Assembly: GCF_023051145.1 (NCBI RefSeq)
Contig: NZ_JALKFS010000005.1
Location: 3,861,733-3,925,732, forward strand
Direction of reading: 5' to 3'
From: Williamsia sp. DF01-3
GTDB lineage: Bacteria; Actinomycetota; Actinomycetes; Mycobacteriales; Mycobacteriaceae
DNA: 64,000 nt
Both the position numbers and the translations under genes were made by a program. The notes under the pieces are model-generated. The model saw nothing but the letters and a program-made list of their open reading frames with translations, did not search any database and was not told where the DNA came from. Numbering within the stretch: the stretch's first letter is position 1; each line of letters opens with the position of its first letter. This document shows, piece by piece, positions 50,090-61,822 of the stretch.

Positions 50090-50743
50090 TCAGCGCACGC
50101 CGTTTTCGTAGGCATAGACGACCGCTTGCGCGCGGTCGCGCAGCTGCAACTTCGAGAGCAAGTTGCTGACATGGGTCTTGACCGTCTGCTCGGCCACAAA
50201 GAGATGGGTGGCGATCTCGGCGTTCGATTTGCCCTCGGCCACCTGCTCGAGCACCTCGCGTTCGCGAGGGGTCAACCCGGAGAGTTCGCTCGACGGGGCG
50301 CGGCGAGGGCGTTGTCTACTGGTCACCTCGGCGATCAGCCGACGGGTCACCGACGGTGCGAGCAGTGCGTCACCGGCTGCCACCACGCGGACCGCCCGCA
50401 CCAGCTCTTCGGCCGGCGCATCTTTGAGCATGAAGCCTGAGGCACCGATCCGCAGGGCCTGATAGACGTAGTCGTCGATGTCGAAGGTGGTGAGCATCAG
50501 GACTTTGCTGGACACCTTTGCCGGTCCGGAGAGCAGTTGTTCAGCTGCTGCGAGGCCGTCGAGGACGGGCATGCGCACATCCATCAGCACCACGTCCGGG
50601 TGGAGCTGACGGACCGCCGCCACCGCGGCCTTGCCGTCCGGCGCGTCCCCGACCACCGAGATGTCGGACTGTGCGGCGAGCAGGGCACCGAAGCCCTGTC
50701 GAACCATTGCTTGATCGTCCGCAATGAAGACCGTGATCGACAC
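50090..50743 (-). CDS. LuxR/NarL-type response regulator
   Basis: 217 residues. The receiver domain has the acidic pair IADDQ, phosphoacceptor D55 in VLMDVRMPVLDG and the Lys in FMLKDAP. A linker leads to a LuxR-type helix-turn-helix (LTPREREVLEQVAEGKSN, VKTHVSNLLSKL). It lies 9 bases after the histidine kinase and is its obvious partner. Targets might include the divergent phospholipase-like gene, by position only. Confidence 0.93.
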   Translation of the reverse strand: MSITVFIADDQAMVRQGFGALLAAQSDISVVGDAPDGKAAVAAVRQLHPDVVLMDVRMPVLDGLAAAEQLLSGPAKVSSKVLMLTTFDIDDYVYQALRIGASGFMLKDAPAEELVRAVRVVAAGDALLAPSVTRRLIAEVTSRQRPRRAPSSELSGLTPREREVLEQVAEGKSNAEIATHLFVAEQTVKTHVSNLLSKLQLRDRAQAVVYAYENGVR

Positions 50744-50752
50744 GTCGACAGC

Positions 50753-52030
50753 CTACTTTTCCACCATCCCGGACTGCAGACCCGACTGTCCCGAATCATC
50801 GACCACACCCGGCGCCCGAATCGGCAGGCGTGCCTGCACAACAAACCCACCGTCGGGTTGCGGCGCTGCGGACAGCACACCACCGACAGCCTTGGCCCGC
50901 TCGATCATTCCCGGAATGCCCAGTCCACCTTCAGAATCGAGCCCGATGGGTTGTTCCGTCGGAGCGGTGTTGGCAATGGTCACCGCGAGTTCGGTTCCCT
51001 TGACCGACACATCGACGCGCACCTGCGACCCCGCCGCGTAACGGGTGGCGTTCGCCAACGATTCCTGCACGATCCGGTACGCCACCAACGCACACGCGTC
51101 ACCCACCTCGTCCGCGCCGACGGCCGGGTAATACGTGACGTCGATCCCCGCGCCCCTCGTCGCGGAGATCAGTCCGTCGATCTGCGCCAACCCCGGGTTC
51201 GGGTTGCGTGCAAGTGCATCGGCGGCCGAATCATCTTCGAGACGAAGCACACCGAGCATGGTGCGCACCTCGTCGAGGGCCTCGCGTGCGACGTTGGCGA
51301 TGGCATCGAACTCGGCCGCAGCCGCGTCGCCGACACCTTCGATCCGGTATTTCGCGGTCTGTGATTGCACCACCACCACCGACATCCGGTGAGCCACAAC
51401 GTCGTGGAGGTCGCGAGCGATGCGGGTCCGTTCCGAGAGCACCGCATTCTTCGACTTCTCGGTGTCCTTCAGTCTGGTCTGCTGGGCGAGTTGGGCACGG
51501 GATCGCACGATGATGCGGATCAGCACGCACATGATGCCGGCGACAGCCAATCCGATCACCCAGCCGACCTCGGCCTCGCTCGGTGCAACCGAGAACATCA
51601 CCAGTGCCGACACCAGCCAGATCACCGGCAGAAGACGTAGCGGCGCCTTGAGATAGGCGAGAACCGTGAGCACCACCAGTTCGATGAAGTGCACCACCTG
51701 GATGGAGTAGTTCCAGGTGTCGAGCCGATCGATGGTCAGCCCGATGACTTGCGAGGACACCACCGAGATCGCCCAGCCCAGTGTGGGATTCGCCCAACCC
51801 AGCATGATCGGGAGGGCCGCGAACGCCGCGACGACGGGCATCAGCGCAGGCTGCACGTCATGTGTTACGGCCAGAGTGGGCCACGCGATGGCGTACATGA
51901 TGAGTGCGACGAGCGTGAAGAAGATGTTGACCTTGCGACTCAAGAATCCGATGACCGCCGGGTCGGCGGTGATCGGCAGTTTCTTGGCCTCGTCGACCAC
52001 ATAGTCGGCGGCAGCAGTCCACAGTTTCAT
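50753..52030 (-). CDS. Membrane sensor histidine kinase (HisKA_3 type)
   Basis: 425 residues from the ATG at 52030; ATG at 52069 is an alternative. Six or so hydrophobic segments (about 33-175) with almost no extracytoplasmic loops form the sensor. H209 in RIARDLHDVVAHRMS is the phosphorylated His, followed by an ATPase domain with VQESLANATRY and EGGLGIPGMIERA. This is the NarX/DesK-like class that pairs with LuxR-type regulators. The membrane-embedded sensor suggests an envelope or lipid signal. Confidence 0.9.
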   Translation of the reverse strand: MKLWTAAADYVVDEAKKLPITADPAVIGFLSRKVNIFFTLVALIMYAIAWPTLAVTHDVQPALMPVVAAFAALPIMLGWANPTLGWAISVVSSQVIGLTIDRLDTWNYSIQVVHFIELVVLTVLAYLKAPLRLLPVIWLVSALVMFSVAPSEAEVGWVIGLAVAGIMCVLIRIIVRSRAQLAQQTRLKDTEKSKNAVLSERTRIARDLHDVVAHRMSVVVVQSQTAKYRIEGVGDAAAAEFDAIANVAREALDEVRTMLGVLRLEDDSAADALARNPNPGLAQIDGLISATRGAGIDVTYYPAVGADEVGDACALVAYRIVQESLANATRYAAGSQVRVDVSVKGTELAVTIANTAPTEQPIGLDSEGGLGIPGMIERAKAVGGVLSAAPQPDGGFVVQARLPIRAPGVVDDSGQSGLQSGMVEK

Positions 52031-52196
52031 TGGTTCGACAGTAGCCACCCATTCCTCGTCCGACCCCATACCTGAGAGTGAGATCTGCGCCGACCCGCAG
52101 GTAGCACGCGCAGCCCCGGTGCACCCCGTTGTAGCCACCGGACAACGCGTCCGACGACCGATGCGCCCGGGTGCTCCCGATTCCTACGTTCAATCC

Positions 52197-52811
52197 ATGC
52201 GAGCCGTACACAATCGAATCTTCCTGTCCAGCTTGGTGATCTGCTTCGTGGTGGCGTTGGGTCTGTGGCCGGCAACCGCCGCCGCAGCCACCTCCGCGCC
52301 GGGGATGTCACCCGCCGAGGCCGCCGACATCCGTACCCCGGCCGGCGCGGCGATTGCGGCATTGACAGGGCCGAGGCCCGCCGATGCGATCGCTGTCCTG
52401 CCCGTGGACTTCGAGGCCGAGATGGGCTATCGGCCTGAGGTGGTCGATGACATGCCGATCGATCCCGCGGGCGCCTGCTCATCACCCATCCCGTTGCCCG
52501 ACCGGTTCGAACCACTATGCAAGACACACGATTTCGGATACGACCTGCTGCGCCTCGCCGACAAGAACGGCGTTCCGCTGGCCGGTTGGGCTCGGGTGGC
52601 ACTCGACACCATGCTCGCCGAGCGAATGCATGAGGTCTGCGACGATCCCGCATGCAATTGGGCCGCCGATCTCGCCCGGGTGGGGTTGAGCTTCAACACC
52701 TGGCGTCAGCACTCTGGCGCCCCGGTCGCGCGGGAGTCTTTCCCGGCGATCGTTGCATCCACCTTCGTCCGCAGTGGCGAGTCGCTCGCATCTCTGGTGG
52801 GTCTGGCATGA
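52197..52811 (+). CDS. Secreted phospholipase A2-like protein
   Basis: 204 residues from the ATG at 52197 with a signal peptide (MRAVHNR, hydrophobic core, cleavage probably after ATAAAA). The core is C-KTHDFGYDLLR (C108, H111, D112, Y115), the prokaryotic phospholipase A2 motif CxxHDxxY, with further cysteines C94, C148 and C153 for disulfides. The His-Asp pair gives the catalytic base and Ca2+-side residue known from Streptomyces enzymes. It is divergent from the histidine kinase and overlaps the next gene as ATGA. Confidence 0.8.
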   Translation: MRAVHNRIFLSSLVICFVVALGLWPATAAAATSAPGMSPAEAADIRTPAGAAIAALTGPRPADAIAVLPVDFEAEMGYRPEVVDDMPIDPAGACSSPIPLPDRFEPLCKTHDFGYDLLRLADKNGVPLAGWARVALDTMLAERMHEVCDDPACNWAADLARVGLSFNTWRQHSGAPVARESFPAIVASTFVRSGESLASLVGLA

Positions 52812-54010
52812 ACGCACGCACGTGGCCACACCCGTTGGTGACGGCCGGCACCACAGCAGGCGCGGCAATCGCTTTGGCCCCCGGCTCGCTGCCCCGCGAA
52901 TCACTGATCCAGGGCGTGCTACTCGCGGCCTTCGCCGGCATCGGCGCCCTCATCGGCATGCTGGCGTCCCGCTTCGTCCCGTGGCCGGCCGCGCGCGCGA
53001 GAAAGGTCACTGCCGTCGCCGGGGGCCTGGTCATCGTTGCGATGTTCGTACAGATGATCTGGTGGCAACTCGAGTTGCGATGGGCTCTGGGCACCGAAAC
53101 CCTCGACCTCGGATGGGTGGCCGTGGCCGCCGCGCCCTCCGGTGTGGTGGCCGTGGCTGTTGCCCTGCCTTCCCGTATTCGCATGATCGGCGCAGTGCTC
53201 GCTGCCGCCATCGCGCTGTCGGTCGCCCCGTCACCTGCCGGTGCTGCGGGGGCAGGCGAGTCTGTGGCACACAAATTCACCGCTGTCGGCGCCCAATCCA
53301 CATCGCTACGGGTCTACGGGGAACTCGACACCCGCGACGTCACCGACCGCGCGCAGAATCTGGTCAAACGCTGGCAGGCAGCGGGTGGGATGCACCGCAG
53401 CGCGGTGGTGGTCGCAGTACCCACCGGATCGGGGTGGGTGGACCCGGACGCTCTGGTCGGGATCGAGTCGCGAATGGCCGGAGATGTGGGAGTTATTGCA
53501 CTGCAGTACAGCGACATTCCGTCTTGGCAGGCTTTTTTGTCCAGTTCCGCACCCGCCCGCGACAGTGCTATCGCGGTCACGGCCGCGCTCATCGATGCCG
53601 TCAACCGGTCGGCCTCGCCCAGCCGCCCGCACATCTACCTCTACGGTCAAAGTCTGGGTGCGGTCGGCGCCGACGCGGCACGGCAATGGGCACAGGACAA
53701 TCGTTCCGGCGCGCTGTGCCACACGGTGCTCGCGGGTGCCCCGGCGGGCACAGCGTCACTGTCGGCGCCTTCGACCACCGTGTTGGCCAACGGATCGGAT
53801 CCTGTGGTGCGCTGGTCCCCGCGGTTGATCTGGCAGCCGCCGGCGCTGGCGTCCGGCATCACCCACGACTTGCCGACACCACCGTGGCTACCGGTGGCCG
53901 GGTTCGTCCAGGCCAGCGCGGACCTGATCGGGGCACTGTCGTTTCCTGCCGGTCACGGTCATCAGTACGGAACCGAACAGGGCCACGTCATCCCCTTCTG
54001 CCCCCGATGA
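52808..54010 (+). CDS. Abhydrolase_9-type integral membrane hydrolase
   Basis: 400 residues. Four hydrophobic segments (about 10-30, 32-55, 67-90, 102-140) precede an extracytoplasmic alpha/beta-hydrolase domain. Its elbow is YGQSLGAVG (S282), preceded by VPTGSGWVDP and SRMAGDVGVIALQY, which are characteristic of the Abhydrolase_9 family. The start overlaps the phospholipase-like gene as ATGA, so they are made together. The substrate may be a lipid, but that is inference. The stop codon lies in the palindromic element that follows. Confidence 0.83.
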   Translation: MNARTWPHPLVTAGTTAGAAIALAPGSLPRESLIQGVLLAAFAGIGALIGMLASRFVPWPAARARKVTAVAGGLVIVAMFVQMIWWQLELRWALGTETLDLGWVAVAAAPSGVVAVAVALPSRIRMIGAVLAAAIALSVAPSPAGAAGAGESVAHKFTAVGAQSTSLRVYGELDTRDVTDRAQNLVKRWQAAGGMHRSAVVVAVPTGSGWVDPDALVGIESRMAGDVGVIALQYSDIPSWQAFLSSSAPARDSAIAVTAALIDAVNRSASPSRPHIYLYGQSLGAVGADAARQWAQDNRSGALCHTVLAGAPAGTASLSAPSTTVLANGSDPVVRWSPRLIWQPPALASGITHDLPTPPWLPVAGFVQASADLIGALSFPAGHGHQYGTEQGHVIPFCPR

Positions 54011-54078
54011 TGTGGCCTTCTGGCGCACCCCACCTGGGGGTTTCGTCGCCAGAAGGGCACATCATCGGGGAATGGGGG
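54002..54078. repeat. Intergenic palindromic element, copy 2
   Basis: Arms at 54002-54025 and 54047-54070 pair at 23 of 24 positions. They are nearly identical to copy 1 (shared core GATGATGTG.CCTT.TGGCG), and the loop shares CACCTGGG. The right end again runs into GGGGGTCAG at a minus-strand stop, here gatA. The stop of the upstream plus-strand gene lies in the left arm. Confidence 0.88.
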
Positions 54079-55572
54079 TCAGACGATCGGGCCTCGGGCC
54101 GCCTCGTAGGCAGCGCCGACGCGATACAGCCTCTCGTCGGCCATCGACGGAGCCATGATCTGCAGTCCCACGGGCAGTCCATCGTCCTCGGACAAGCCCG
54201 ACGGCACCGACATGGCGCAGTTCCCGGCCAGGTTCACCGGGAGGGTGCAGAGATCGAAGAGATACATGGCCAGCGGGTCGTCGACCTTCTCACCGATCGC
54301 GAACGCCGTTGTCGGAGTGGTCGGCGACACCAGAACGTCCACGGTCTCGTACGCCTTGGCGAAGTCGCGGGCGATGAGCGTGCGAACCTTCTGCGCCTGA
54401 CCGTAGTACGCATCGTAGTAGCCAGACGACAATGCGTAGGTTCCGATCATGATGCGGCGCTTGACCTCTGGACCGAAGCCGGCCGCGCGGGTCATTGCCA
54501 TCACCTGTTCGGCGCTGTGGCTGCCGTCGTCGCCGACCCGCAGTCCATACCGCATCGCATCAAAGCGTGCGAGGTTGCTGGACACCTCGGACGGCAGGAT
54601 CAGGTAGTAGGCACCGAGTGCGTAGGTGAAGTGCGGGCACGACACCTCGACCACTTCGGCGCCACGCTCACGCAATGACTCCACGGCCGCGTTGAACGAG
54701 GACAGCACGCCGGACTGGTAACCGTCACCCTGCAATTCGGCGACGATGCCGACCTTGACACCTGAAAGGTCTTGCGAAGCGCCGGTTTTTGCGGCGGCGA
54801 CCATATTACCGACCGGCTGGTCGATCGACGTCGAATCCCGTGGGTCGTGCCCGGCGATCACCTGGTGCAGGAGCGCGGTGTCCAGCACGGTGCGCGCGCA
54901 CGGTCCACCCTGATCGAGCGACGAGGCACATGCCACCAGCCCGTACCGCGAGACGGTGCCGTATGTCGGTTTCACGCCCACGGTCCCGGTGACCGACGCC
55001 GGCTGACGGACAGAACCGCCGGTGTCGGTGCCGATGGCGAGCGGCGCCTGGAACGAGGCCAGGGCCGCCGCGCTGCCGCCACCCGACCCGCCGGGGATCT
55101 TTGTTGTGTCCCAAGGGTTTCGGGTGACCCCATATGCCGAGTTCTCGGTGGATGATCCCATCGCGAACTCGTCCATGTTGGTCTTGCCGAGGATCGGGAT
55201 GCCCGCAGCACGCAGCCGTGAGGTGACGGTGGCATCGTACGGAGGTACCCAGCCCTCGAGGATCTTCGAACCGCAGGTGGTGGGCGCGTCGGTGGTCGTG
55301 AACACGTCCTTGAGGGCCACCGGGACACCGGCAAGCGGCGATGCCGGGGACTCGCCCGCAGCGATGGACTTGTCGACGGCCGCGGCCGCCTGCAGTGCTT
55401 CATCGGAATTGACGTGCAGGAAGGCGTTCAGCTCACCGTCCACCTCGGCGATCCGGTCGAGGTGTGCGCTGGTGACCTCCACGGCAGACAGGTCACCGGC
55501 ATGGATCTTCTCCGCCAGTTGGGCGGCGGACAGGCCGGTGATCTCGCCGGACTGGCGGGTGGGTGCGGTCAC
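54079..55572 (-). CDS. gatA: Glutamyl-tRNA(Gln) amidotransferase subunit A
   Basis: 497 residues, amidase-signature family. The Ser-cisSer-Lys triad is K88 (PVALKDVF), S163 (GGSGGGS) and S187 (GTDTGGS), with the spacing of known GatA. It releases ammonia from glutamine for transfer to Glu-tRNA-Gln. The GTG start overlaps the gatC stop as GTGA. It converges on the hydrolase gene across palindrome copy 2. Confidence 0.96.
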   Translation of the reverse strand: MTAPTRQSGEITGLSAAQLAEKIHAGDLSAVEVTSAHLDRIAEVDGELNAFLHVNSDEALQAAAAVDKSIAAGESPASPLAGVPVALKDVFTTTDAPTTCGSKILEGWVPPYDATVTSRLRAAGIPILGKTNMDEFAMGSSTENSAYGVTRNPWDTTKIPGGSGGGSAAALASFQAPLAIGTDTGGSVRQPASVTGTVGVKPTYGTVSRYGLVACASSLDQGGPCARTVLDTALLHQVIAGHDPRDSTSIDQPVGNMVAAAKTGASQDLSGVKVGIVAELQGDGYQSGVLSSFNAAVESLRERGAEVVEVSCPHFTYALGAYYLILPSEVSSNLARFDAMRYGLRVGDDGSHSAEQVMAMTRAAGFGPEVKRRIMIGTYALSSGYYDAYYGQAQKVRTLIARDFAKAYETVDVLVSPTTPTTAFAIGEKVDDPLAMYLFDLCTLPVNLAGNCAMSVPSGLSEDDGLPVGLQIMAPSMADERLYRVGAAYEAARGPIV

Positions 55573-55868
55573 TGTTCTTCTCCAAGGATCTGCGGCACTG
55601 CGAACCGTCCCTGCTCGACCGCAGGTGCACCCGAGAGGGCTTCCTCGGTGGTGAGACTGGGCACGATGGTGTCCGGCCGTAAGACGTTGGCGATGTCTGC
55701 CGGATGTGCGGTGCCGGGGATGTCGGCCGCGGCGACTTCCGAGATGTTGGCGACATGGGACAGAATCGAATCGAGCTGACCGGCGTAGTGGTCGAGTTCG
55801 TCGTCGGTCAGCGCCAGCCGCGACAGCCGGGCGAGATGCGCAACCTCATCACGCGAGATGGCAGACAC
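55569..55868 (-). CDS. gatC: Glutamyl-tRNA(Gln) amidotransferase subunit C
   Basis: 99 residues from the GTG at 55868, which has AAAGGG upstream; the long frame further up is a shadow of the next gene. [17 protein letters not shown] and the C-terminal [16 protein letters not shown] are typical. GatC stabilises GatA on GatB. Confidence 0.93.
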   Translation of the reverse strand: MSAISRDEVAHLARLSRLALTDDELDHYAGQLDSILSHVANISEVAAADIPGTAHPADIANVLRPDTIVPSLTTEEALSGAPAVEQGRFAVPQILGEEQ

Positions 55869-55975
55869 GAGAGATGCACCCTTTCTGTTCGAGGGCGGCC
55901 CACGATGATGTCGGCCCGAACCCCGGTCCAGACTAGTCGGCGCCGGTCCCCCGAGCGCCTCAGGTGCCGCGAGCC

Positions 55976-56542
55976 CTACAACCAGCGTTTGAGTCGCGCG
56001 GTGATCCACGGCAGCAGCAGGTACACCATCAGCGGTGTGCTCACCAATGTGGCGATCAACGTCTTCACCACCAGCGGCGTGTCCCCCAGGTGGGCGATGA
56101 TGCCGATGTTGATCGCCAGACTGAGTGGAAAGAAGCCGAGCCAGATGGTGATCGCCTGCTTCCAGCGTGGTGGCGGAGCGCCCATCACGCGTACCGCCTG
56201 CGTCAGCGTGGACTGTGGCTCGAACCATCCTTCGATGCCGGACAGGCGATGGGTGGCGTACTCCACCGCGATCCCCTCCCCACGCGAGAGCCAGGCCTTG
56301 CGCACCGGCGACGACACCCAATCGTCGACCTGCGCGTGGTTCTCGAACCGGTACATGACGTAGTACTCGCCGGGGACCTTCGATGAGCGCAACCACCCTC
56401 CGCCGAGGAAGCCCGGGAATGTCCGGGCCAGTGCGATTCCGGCGTCGGTCCAGGCGATGAAGTCGTGTTCTCGATCAGGCTCGATCCGGCGTGCCACGGA
56501 CGTGGTCACGTCGGAATGATCGCGCGCATCGTCGATTGCCAT
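55976..56542 (-). CDS. ABM-domain protein with C-terminal membrane helices
   Basis: 188 residues. The first 110 resemble an antibiotic-biosynthesis-monooxygenase (dimeric ferredoxin-like) domain ([35 protein letters not shown]). Two hydrophobic helices follow near the C-terminus ([15 protein letters not shown] and [16 protein letters not shown]). Similar membrane-attached ABM proteins are common in actinobacteria; the function is unknown. It is transcribed alone and divergent from the next gene. Confidence 0.78.
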   Translation of the reverse strand: MAIDDARDHSDVTTSVARRIEPDREHDFIAWTDAGIALARTFPGFLGGGWLRSSKVPGEYYVMYRFENHAQVDDWVSSPVRKAWLSRGEGIAVEYATHRLSGIEGWFEPQSTLTQAVRVMGAPPPRWKQAITIWLGFFPLSLAINIGIIAHLGDTPLVVKTLIATLVSTPLMVYLLLPWITARLKRWL

Positions 56543-56638
56543 CCGGTCATTATCGAGCCCGACCGGTTACCGCCCCGAACTCTGAGCCCGCGTAGTGATC
56601 AGGCGAATATCCGGCGGGCAGATGATGGGTCGCCGACG

Positions 56639-56644
56639 TATCGT
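56639..56644 (+). promoter_or_regulatory. -10 box for a leaderless YbjQ transcript
   Basis: TATCGT ends 7 bases before the ATG at 56652, the spacing of a leaderless start. No clear -35 element. Confidence 0.4.
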
Positions 56645-56651
56645 CTCGTTC

Positions 56652-56993
56652 ATGATCATCGTCACAACAAACGACATCCCCGGCTACCGGATCACCTACA
56701 CCTTCGGCGAGTGCTTCGGGCTGACCGTCCGGTCACGCAACATCGGATCGAACCTCGGTGCCGGCTTCAAGGCGATGGCGGGTGGTGAACTCAAGGGAGT
56801 CACACAGCTACTCCACGATTGCCGCCAGGAAGCGCTGCAGCGCTTGGCGACCGAGGCGCAACAACGCGGCGCGAACGCCGTGGTGGCGTTCCGGTTCGAG
56901 ACCACCGAGTTCGGTGGAACCGGTATCGAGGTGTGCGCGTACGGCACCGCAGTAGGTGTCGAGGCGCTCCCCGGGACCACTCCTCCGGCCTGA
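56652..56993 (+). CDS. YbjQ family (UPF0145, heavy-metal-binding domain) protein
   Basis: 113 residues from the ATG at 56652. ITYTFGECFGLTVRSRNI at the start, GGELKGVTQLLHDCRQEAL in the middle and ANAVVAFRFETTEFGG later are family features. Members form pentamers and have been proposed to bind metals. There is no signal peptide. It lies 68 bases before the ACT-domain gene on the same strand. Confidence 0.88.
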   Translation: MIIVTTNDIPGYRITYTFGECFGLTVRSRNIGSNLGAGFKAMAGGELKGVTQLLHDCRQEALQRLATEAQQRGANAVVAFRFETTEFGGTGIEVCAYGTAVGVEALPGTTPPA

Positions 56994-57061
56994 TCGCCAG
57001 GCCACTGGGCGCCGGCCACTGAGGGCGCGCCACACGGCAGGGCCGACGTGGCGGTGGGAGA

Positions 57062-57727
57062 ATGTCGACCGTGTCCTATCTCCTGCGCGTCTACCTACAG
57101 GACCGACCCGGATCCTTGGGCCTCCTGGCCGTTTCCCTGGGTTCGATCGGTGCCGACATCCTTTCGCTCGACGTTGTCGAACGCGGCGAAGGGTACGCAG
57201 TCGATGACATCGTCGTCGAGGTTCCCCGCAGCTCGCTGCCCGACACCCTGATCACTGCTGCAGAAAAGGTTGATGGTGTGCGGGTGGATTCGATCCGCCC
57301 GTACACCGGCGTCCTCGAGACCCACCGGGAACTCGAGTTGGTCAACGAGATCGCGGCCGCCGGCCGCGATCGGCTACAGGTCCTGGTCGAGGCGGCGCCC
57401 CGGGTTCTTCGGGTTGCGTGGGCCACCATCATCACCTCAGGCGCCAACGGGGCGATCCAGCTCTTCGGGAGCTCTGGTGCCCCGGAAACCCAACTCACCG
57501 ATGCGAGTTGGCTGCCGATCGACCACGAGGCCGAGCTGGATCCCGAATCGCCGTGGGTACCGCAGTCCTGGCGCGACATGGACACTCGGCTGGCCGCAGC
57601 ACCCATCGGGTCACCGGGCAAGGCGCTACTCCTCGGTCGACCGGGTGGCCCGGACTTTCGTCCGTCCGAGATCGCCAGGATCGGCTACCTCGCGAAGATC
57701 GTGACGACGGTGCTCAAACAACCCTGA
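57062..57727 (+). CDS. ACT domain-containing protein
   Basis: 221 residues. An N-terminal ACT domain (YLLRVYLQDRPGSLGLLAVSLG, DILSLDVVERGEGYAVDDIVV) fills about 5-80; the remainder is Ala/Leu-rich and lacks a recognised catalytic motif. The mycobacterial homologue is Rv3013, upstream of ligA in the same way. It probably senses an amino acid. It converges on ligA. Confidence 0.85.
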   Translation: MSTVSYLLRVYLQDRPGSLGLLAVSLGSIGADILSLDVVERGEGYAVDDIVVEVPRSSLPDTLITAAEKVDGVRVDSIRPYTGVLETHRELELVNEIAAAGRDRLQVLVEAAPRVLRVAWATIITSGANGAIQLFGSSGAPETQLTDASWLPIDHEAELDPESPWVPQSWRDMDTRLAAAPIGSPGKALLLGRPGGPDFRPSEIARIGYLAKIVTTVLKQP

Positions 57728-57744
57728 TCTGGTCGGCCGCGTCA

Positions 57745-59943
<2,199 letters not shown>

Positions 59944-59962
59944 TCAGTATGGACTTCCGCTG

Positions 59963-59983
59963 TAGAGCCCCCGCAGGGCTCTA
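59963..59983. terminator. Hairpin at the btuF stop
   Basis: TAGAGCCC and GGGCTCTA pair perfectly around a 5-base loop. One arm contains the btuF stop. No U-run, so a weak terminator at best. Confidence 0.42.
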
Positions 59984-60985
59984 GCGGCCGATCGATCGCA
60001 GGTAGTCCCCCACCGTGACCACAGCCTGCGGGTTCCTGGGGCCCTCCACCAAGGCGGCGTAGGGCAGCGCGAGGATGTGTCCCTCTCGAACCGCGGTCGA
60101 GCCCGACATCAACGGGTGCGATTCGAGCTGACGGATCTTCGCGGCAACGGAATCGGACGGTCCCGCCCCGTAGTCGACGATGAGGATGACCTCGGGATCA
60201 CGCTGGGCGGCGGCCTCCCACGAGGTGGTGGTCCACGAGTCGTTCAGGTCATCGAAGATGTTGCGGCCACCGGCCTCGGTGATGATCTGTTGTGGTGCAG
60301 CGGTTCTGCCCGAGGTGAAGGGTTCAGGGGCGGCACTGTCGAAGAGGAAGACCCTGGCCGAATCACGGTCTCGCGGCACAGCCGCGTTCACACCGCGCAA
60401 GACGTTCCGGTACTCCTCCACCAGGTTGTCCGCACGCTCGCGGACCCCGAAGATGTCACCGAGGTTCTCCAAGTCGGCATAGAGCGCATCGAACGGCGAC
60501 ATGATTCCTCGGCGCGTTGTTCCGGGCTGTCGACATGCCTCGGTGAGTTGGTACGGGACGGCGCCGATCTGCTTGATCCAGTCCGGTGTCAGGCCGGTCG
60601 ACTCCCGGAAGCCGTAATTCCACCCGGCGAAGACGAAATCGGGGTCGGCCGCCTGCACGATCTCCCGGGTGAATGCCTCCCCCAGTTCGGGGGTCGATTC
60701 GAAATCCGCCTTCCAAGGCGAGGTCTGCACGTCACGTTCTTTGCCGGGATAGGTGGTGTACCCGACGAGCCGGTCGGCCAGTCCGAGCGAGAACATCATC
60801 TCGGTGATGCCGGTGTCATTGGTCACCACCCGAGTCGGCACTCCGGAAACCGTCAGTGGTGCACCGCAATTCGTCACCGTCACCGTGGGGCCGCCGGACG
60901 GGGTCTTCGGCTCCACGTCGGCGCCACACGCGCTGACTGCCACCGCCATCACGATCATCGCAAGGGCACAGCGATTTCGGTACAT
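59981..60985 (-). CDS. btuF: Cobalamin-type ABC substrate-binding lipoprotein
   Basis: 334 residues. Signal peptide with lipobox AVSAC (C20). Periplasmic-binding-protein fold of the BtuF/FhuD class: TNDTGITEMMFSLGLADRLVGY, DPDFVFAGWNYG and ALPYAALVEGPRNPQAV. Siderophore and cobalamin carriers look alike; the B12 riboswitch ahead of the operon points to cobalamin or cobinamide. The ATG directly follows the btuD stop. Confidence 0.82.
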   Translation of the reverse strand: MYRNRCALAMIVMAVAVSACGADVEPKTPSGGPTVTVTNCGAPLTVSGVPTRVVTNDTGITEMMFSLGLADRLVGYTTYPGKERDVQTSPWKADFESTPELGEAFTREIVQAADPDFVFAGWNYGFRESTGLTPDWIKQIGAVPYQLTEACRQPGTTRRGIMSPFDALYADLENLGDIFGVRERADNLVEEYRNVLRGVNAAVPRDRDSARVFLFDSAAPEPFTSGRTAAPQQIITEAGGRNIFDDLNDSWTTTSWEAAAQRDPEVILIVDYGAGPSDSVAAKIRQLESHPLMSGSTAVREGHILALPYAALVEGPRNPQAVVTVGDYLRSIGR

Positions 60986-61822
60986 TCAGCTCTCCTCGTG
61001 GTGAAGGGCGTGGGGTGTGCAATTCGGCACTGGTTTGTGCCCGTCGGAGACGGCCCTGTTGAGACCGTCAAAGATGATCTGGGGAACGCCGAGGCGGGGA
61101 TGGGCGACGATGTGGCAGCCGATCGAGAACCACCGGTTGATCACGGTTTCGGTGAAGACCTCGTGAGGGGTTCCGGCACACACCACCGCGCCGTCGACGA
61201 GCACGAGGACACGGTCGCAGTACTGCGCGGCCAAGTTCAGATCGTGCAATGCCGCTATCACCGTGATGCCCAACCCTTTTGCCGCACCGAGCACGCCGTG
61301 TTGATGTTGCACGTCGAGATGGTTGGTCGGTTCGTCGAGCACGAGCACCTGTGGCTCCTGGGCCAGAGCACGGGCGATCAGGACGCGCTGCTTCTCGCCG
61401 CCGGACAGAGAGGAGAACAATCGCGAGCGCAGATCCCCGGCATCGGCCTTGTCCATCGCCTCCCCGATGGCCTCGTCTTCGGCGGCACGGTCGCGGGCGA
61501 CGATCCCGCTGTGTGGCAGTCGCCCGGTGGCGACCACCTCGCGCGCTGTGAAGTCGAAATGCAAGGTGTTGTCTTGGGTCAACGCGGCCACTTGACGGGC
61601 ATTCTCGCGCATGCTGATGGCACGAATGTCGCGCTCACCCACCACGATATGACCGTCGGACGGCTTCAACGCCCGATACAGACAGCGCAGCGTCGTGGAT
61701 TTGCCGCTGCCGTTGGGCCCGACGATCCCGACGAACTGACCCGCCTCGACGGTCAGGTTCATGTCGCCCACCACCAGACGGCCGCCGATCTCGACGTCCA
61801 CGTGATCGAACTGCACGCGCAT
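60986..61822 (-). CDS. btuD: Cobalamin-type ABC transporter ATP-binding protein
   Basis: 278 residues. Walker A GPNGSGKST (35-43), signature LSGGEKQR (139-146), Walker B and DEPTNHLD (163-170), Q-loop LTQDNTL. FecE/BtuD class. The start shares a base with the btuC stop (TGATG). It powers uptake of the riboswitch ligand. Confidence 0.88.
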   Translation of the reverse strand: MRVQFDHVDVEIGGRLVVGDMNLTVEAGQFVGIVGPNGSGKSTTLRCLYRALKPSDGHIVVGERDIRAISMRENARQVAALTQDNTLHFDFTAREVVATGRLPHSGIVARDRAAEDEAIGEAMDKADAGDLRSRLFSSLSGGEKQRVLIARALAQEPQVLVLDEPTNHLDVQHQHGVLGAAKGLGITVIAALHDLNLAAQYCDRVLVLVDGAVVCAGTPHEVFTETVINRWFSIGCHIVAHPRLGVPQIIFDGLNRAVSDGHKPVPNCTPHALHHEES

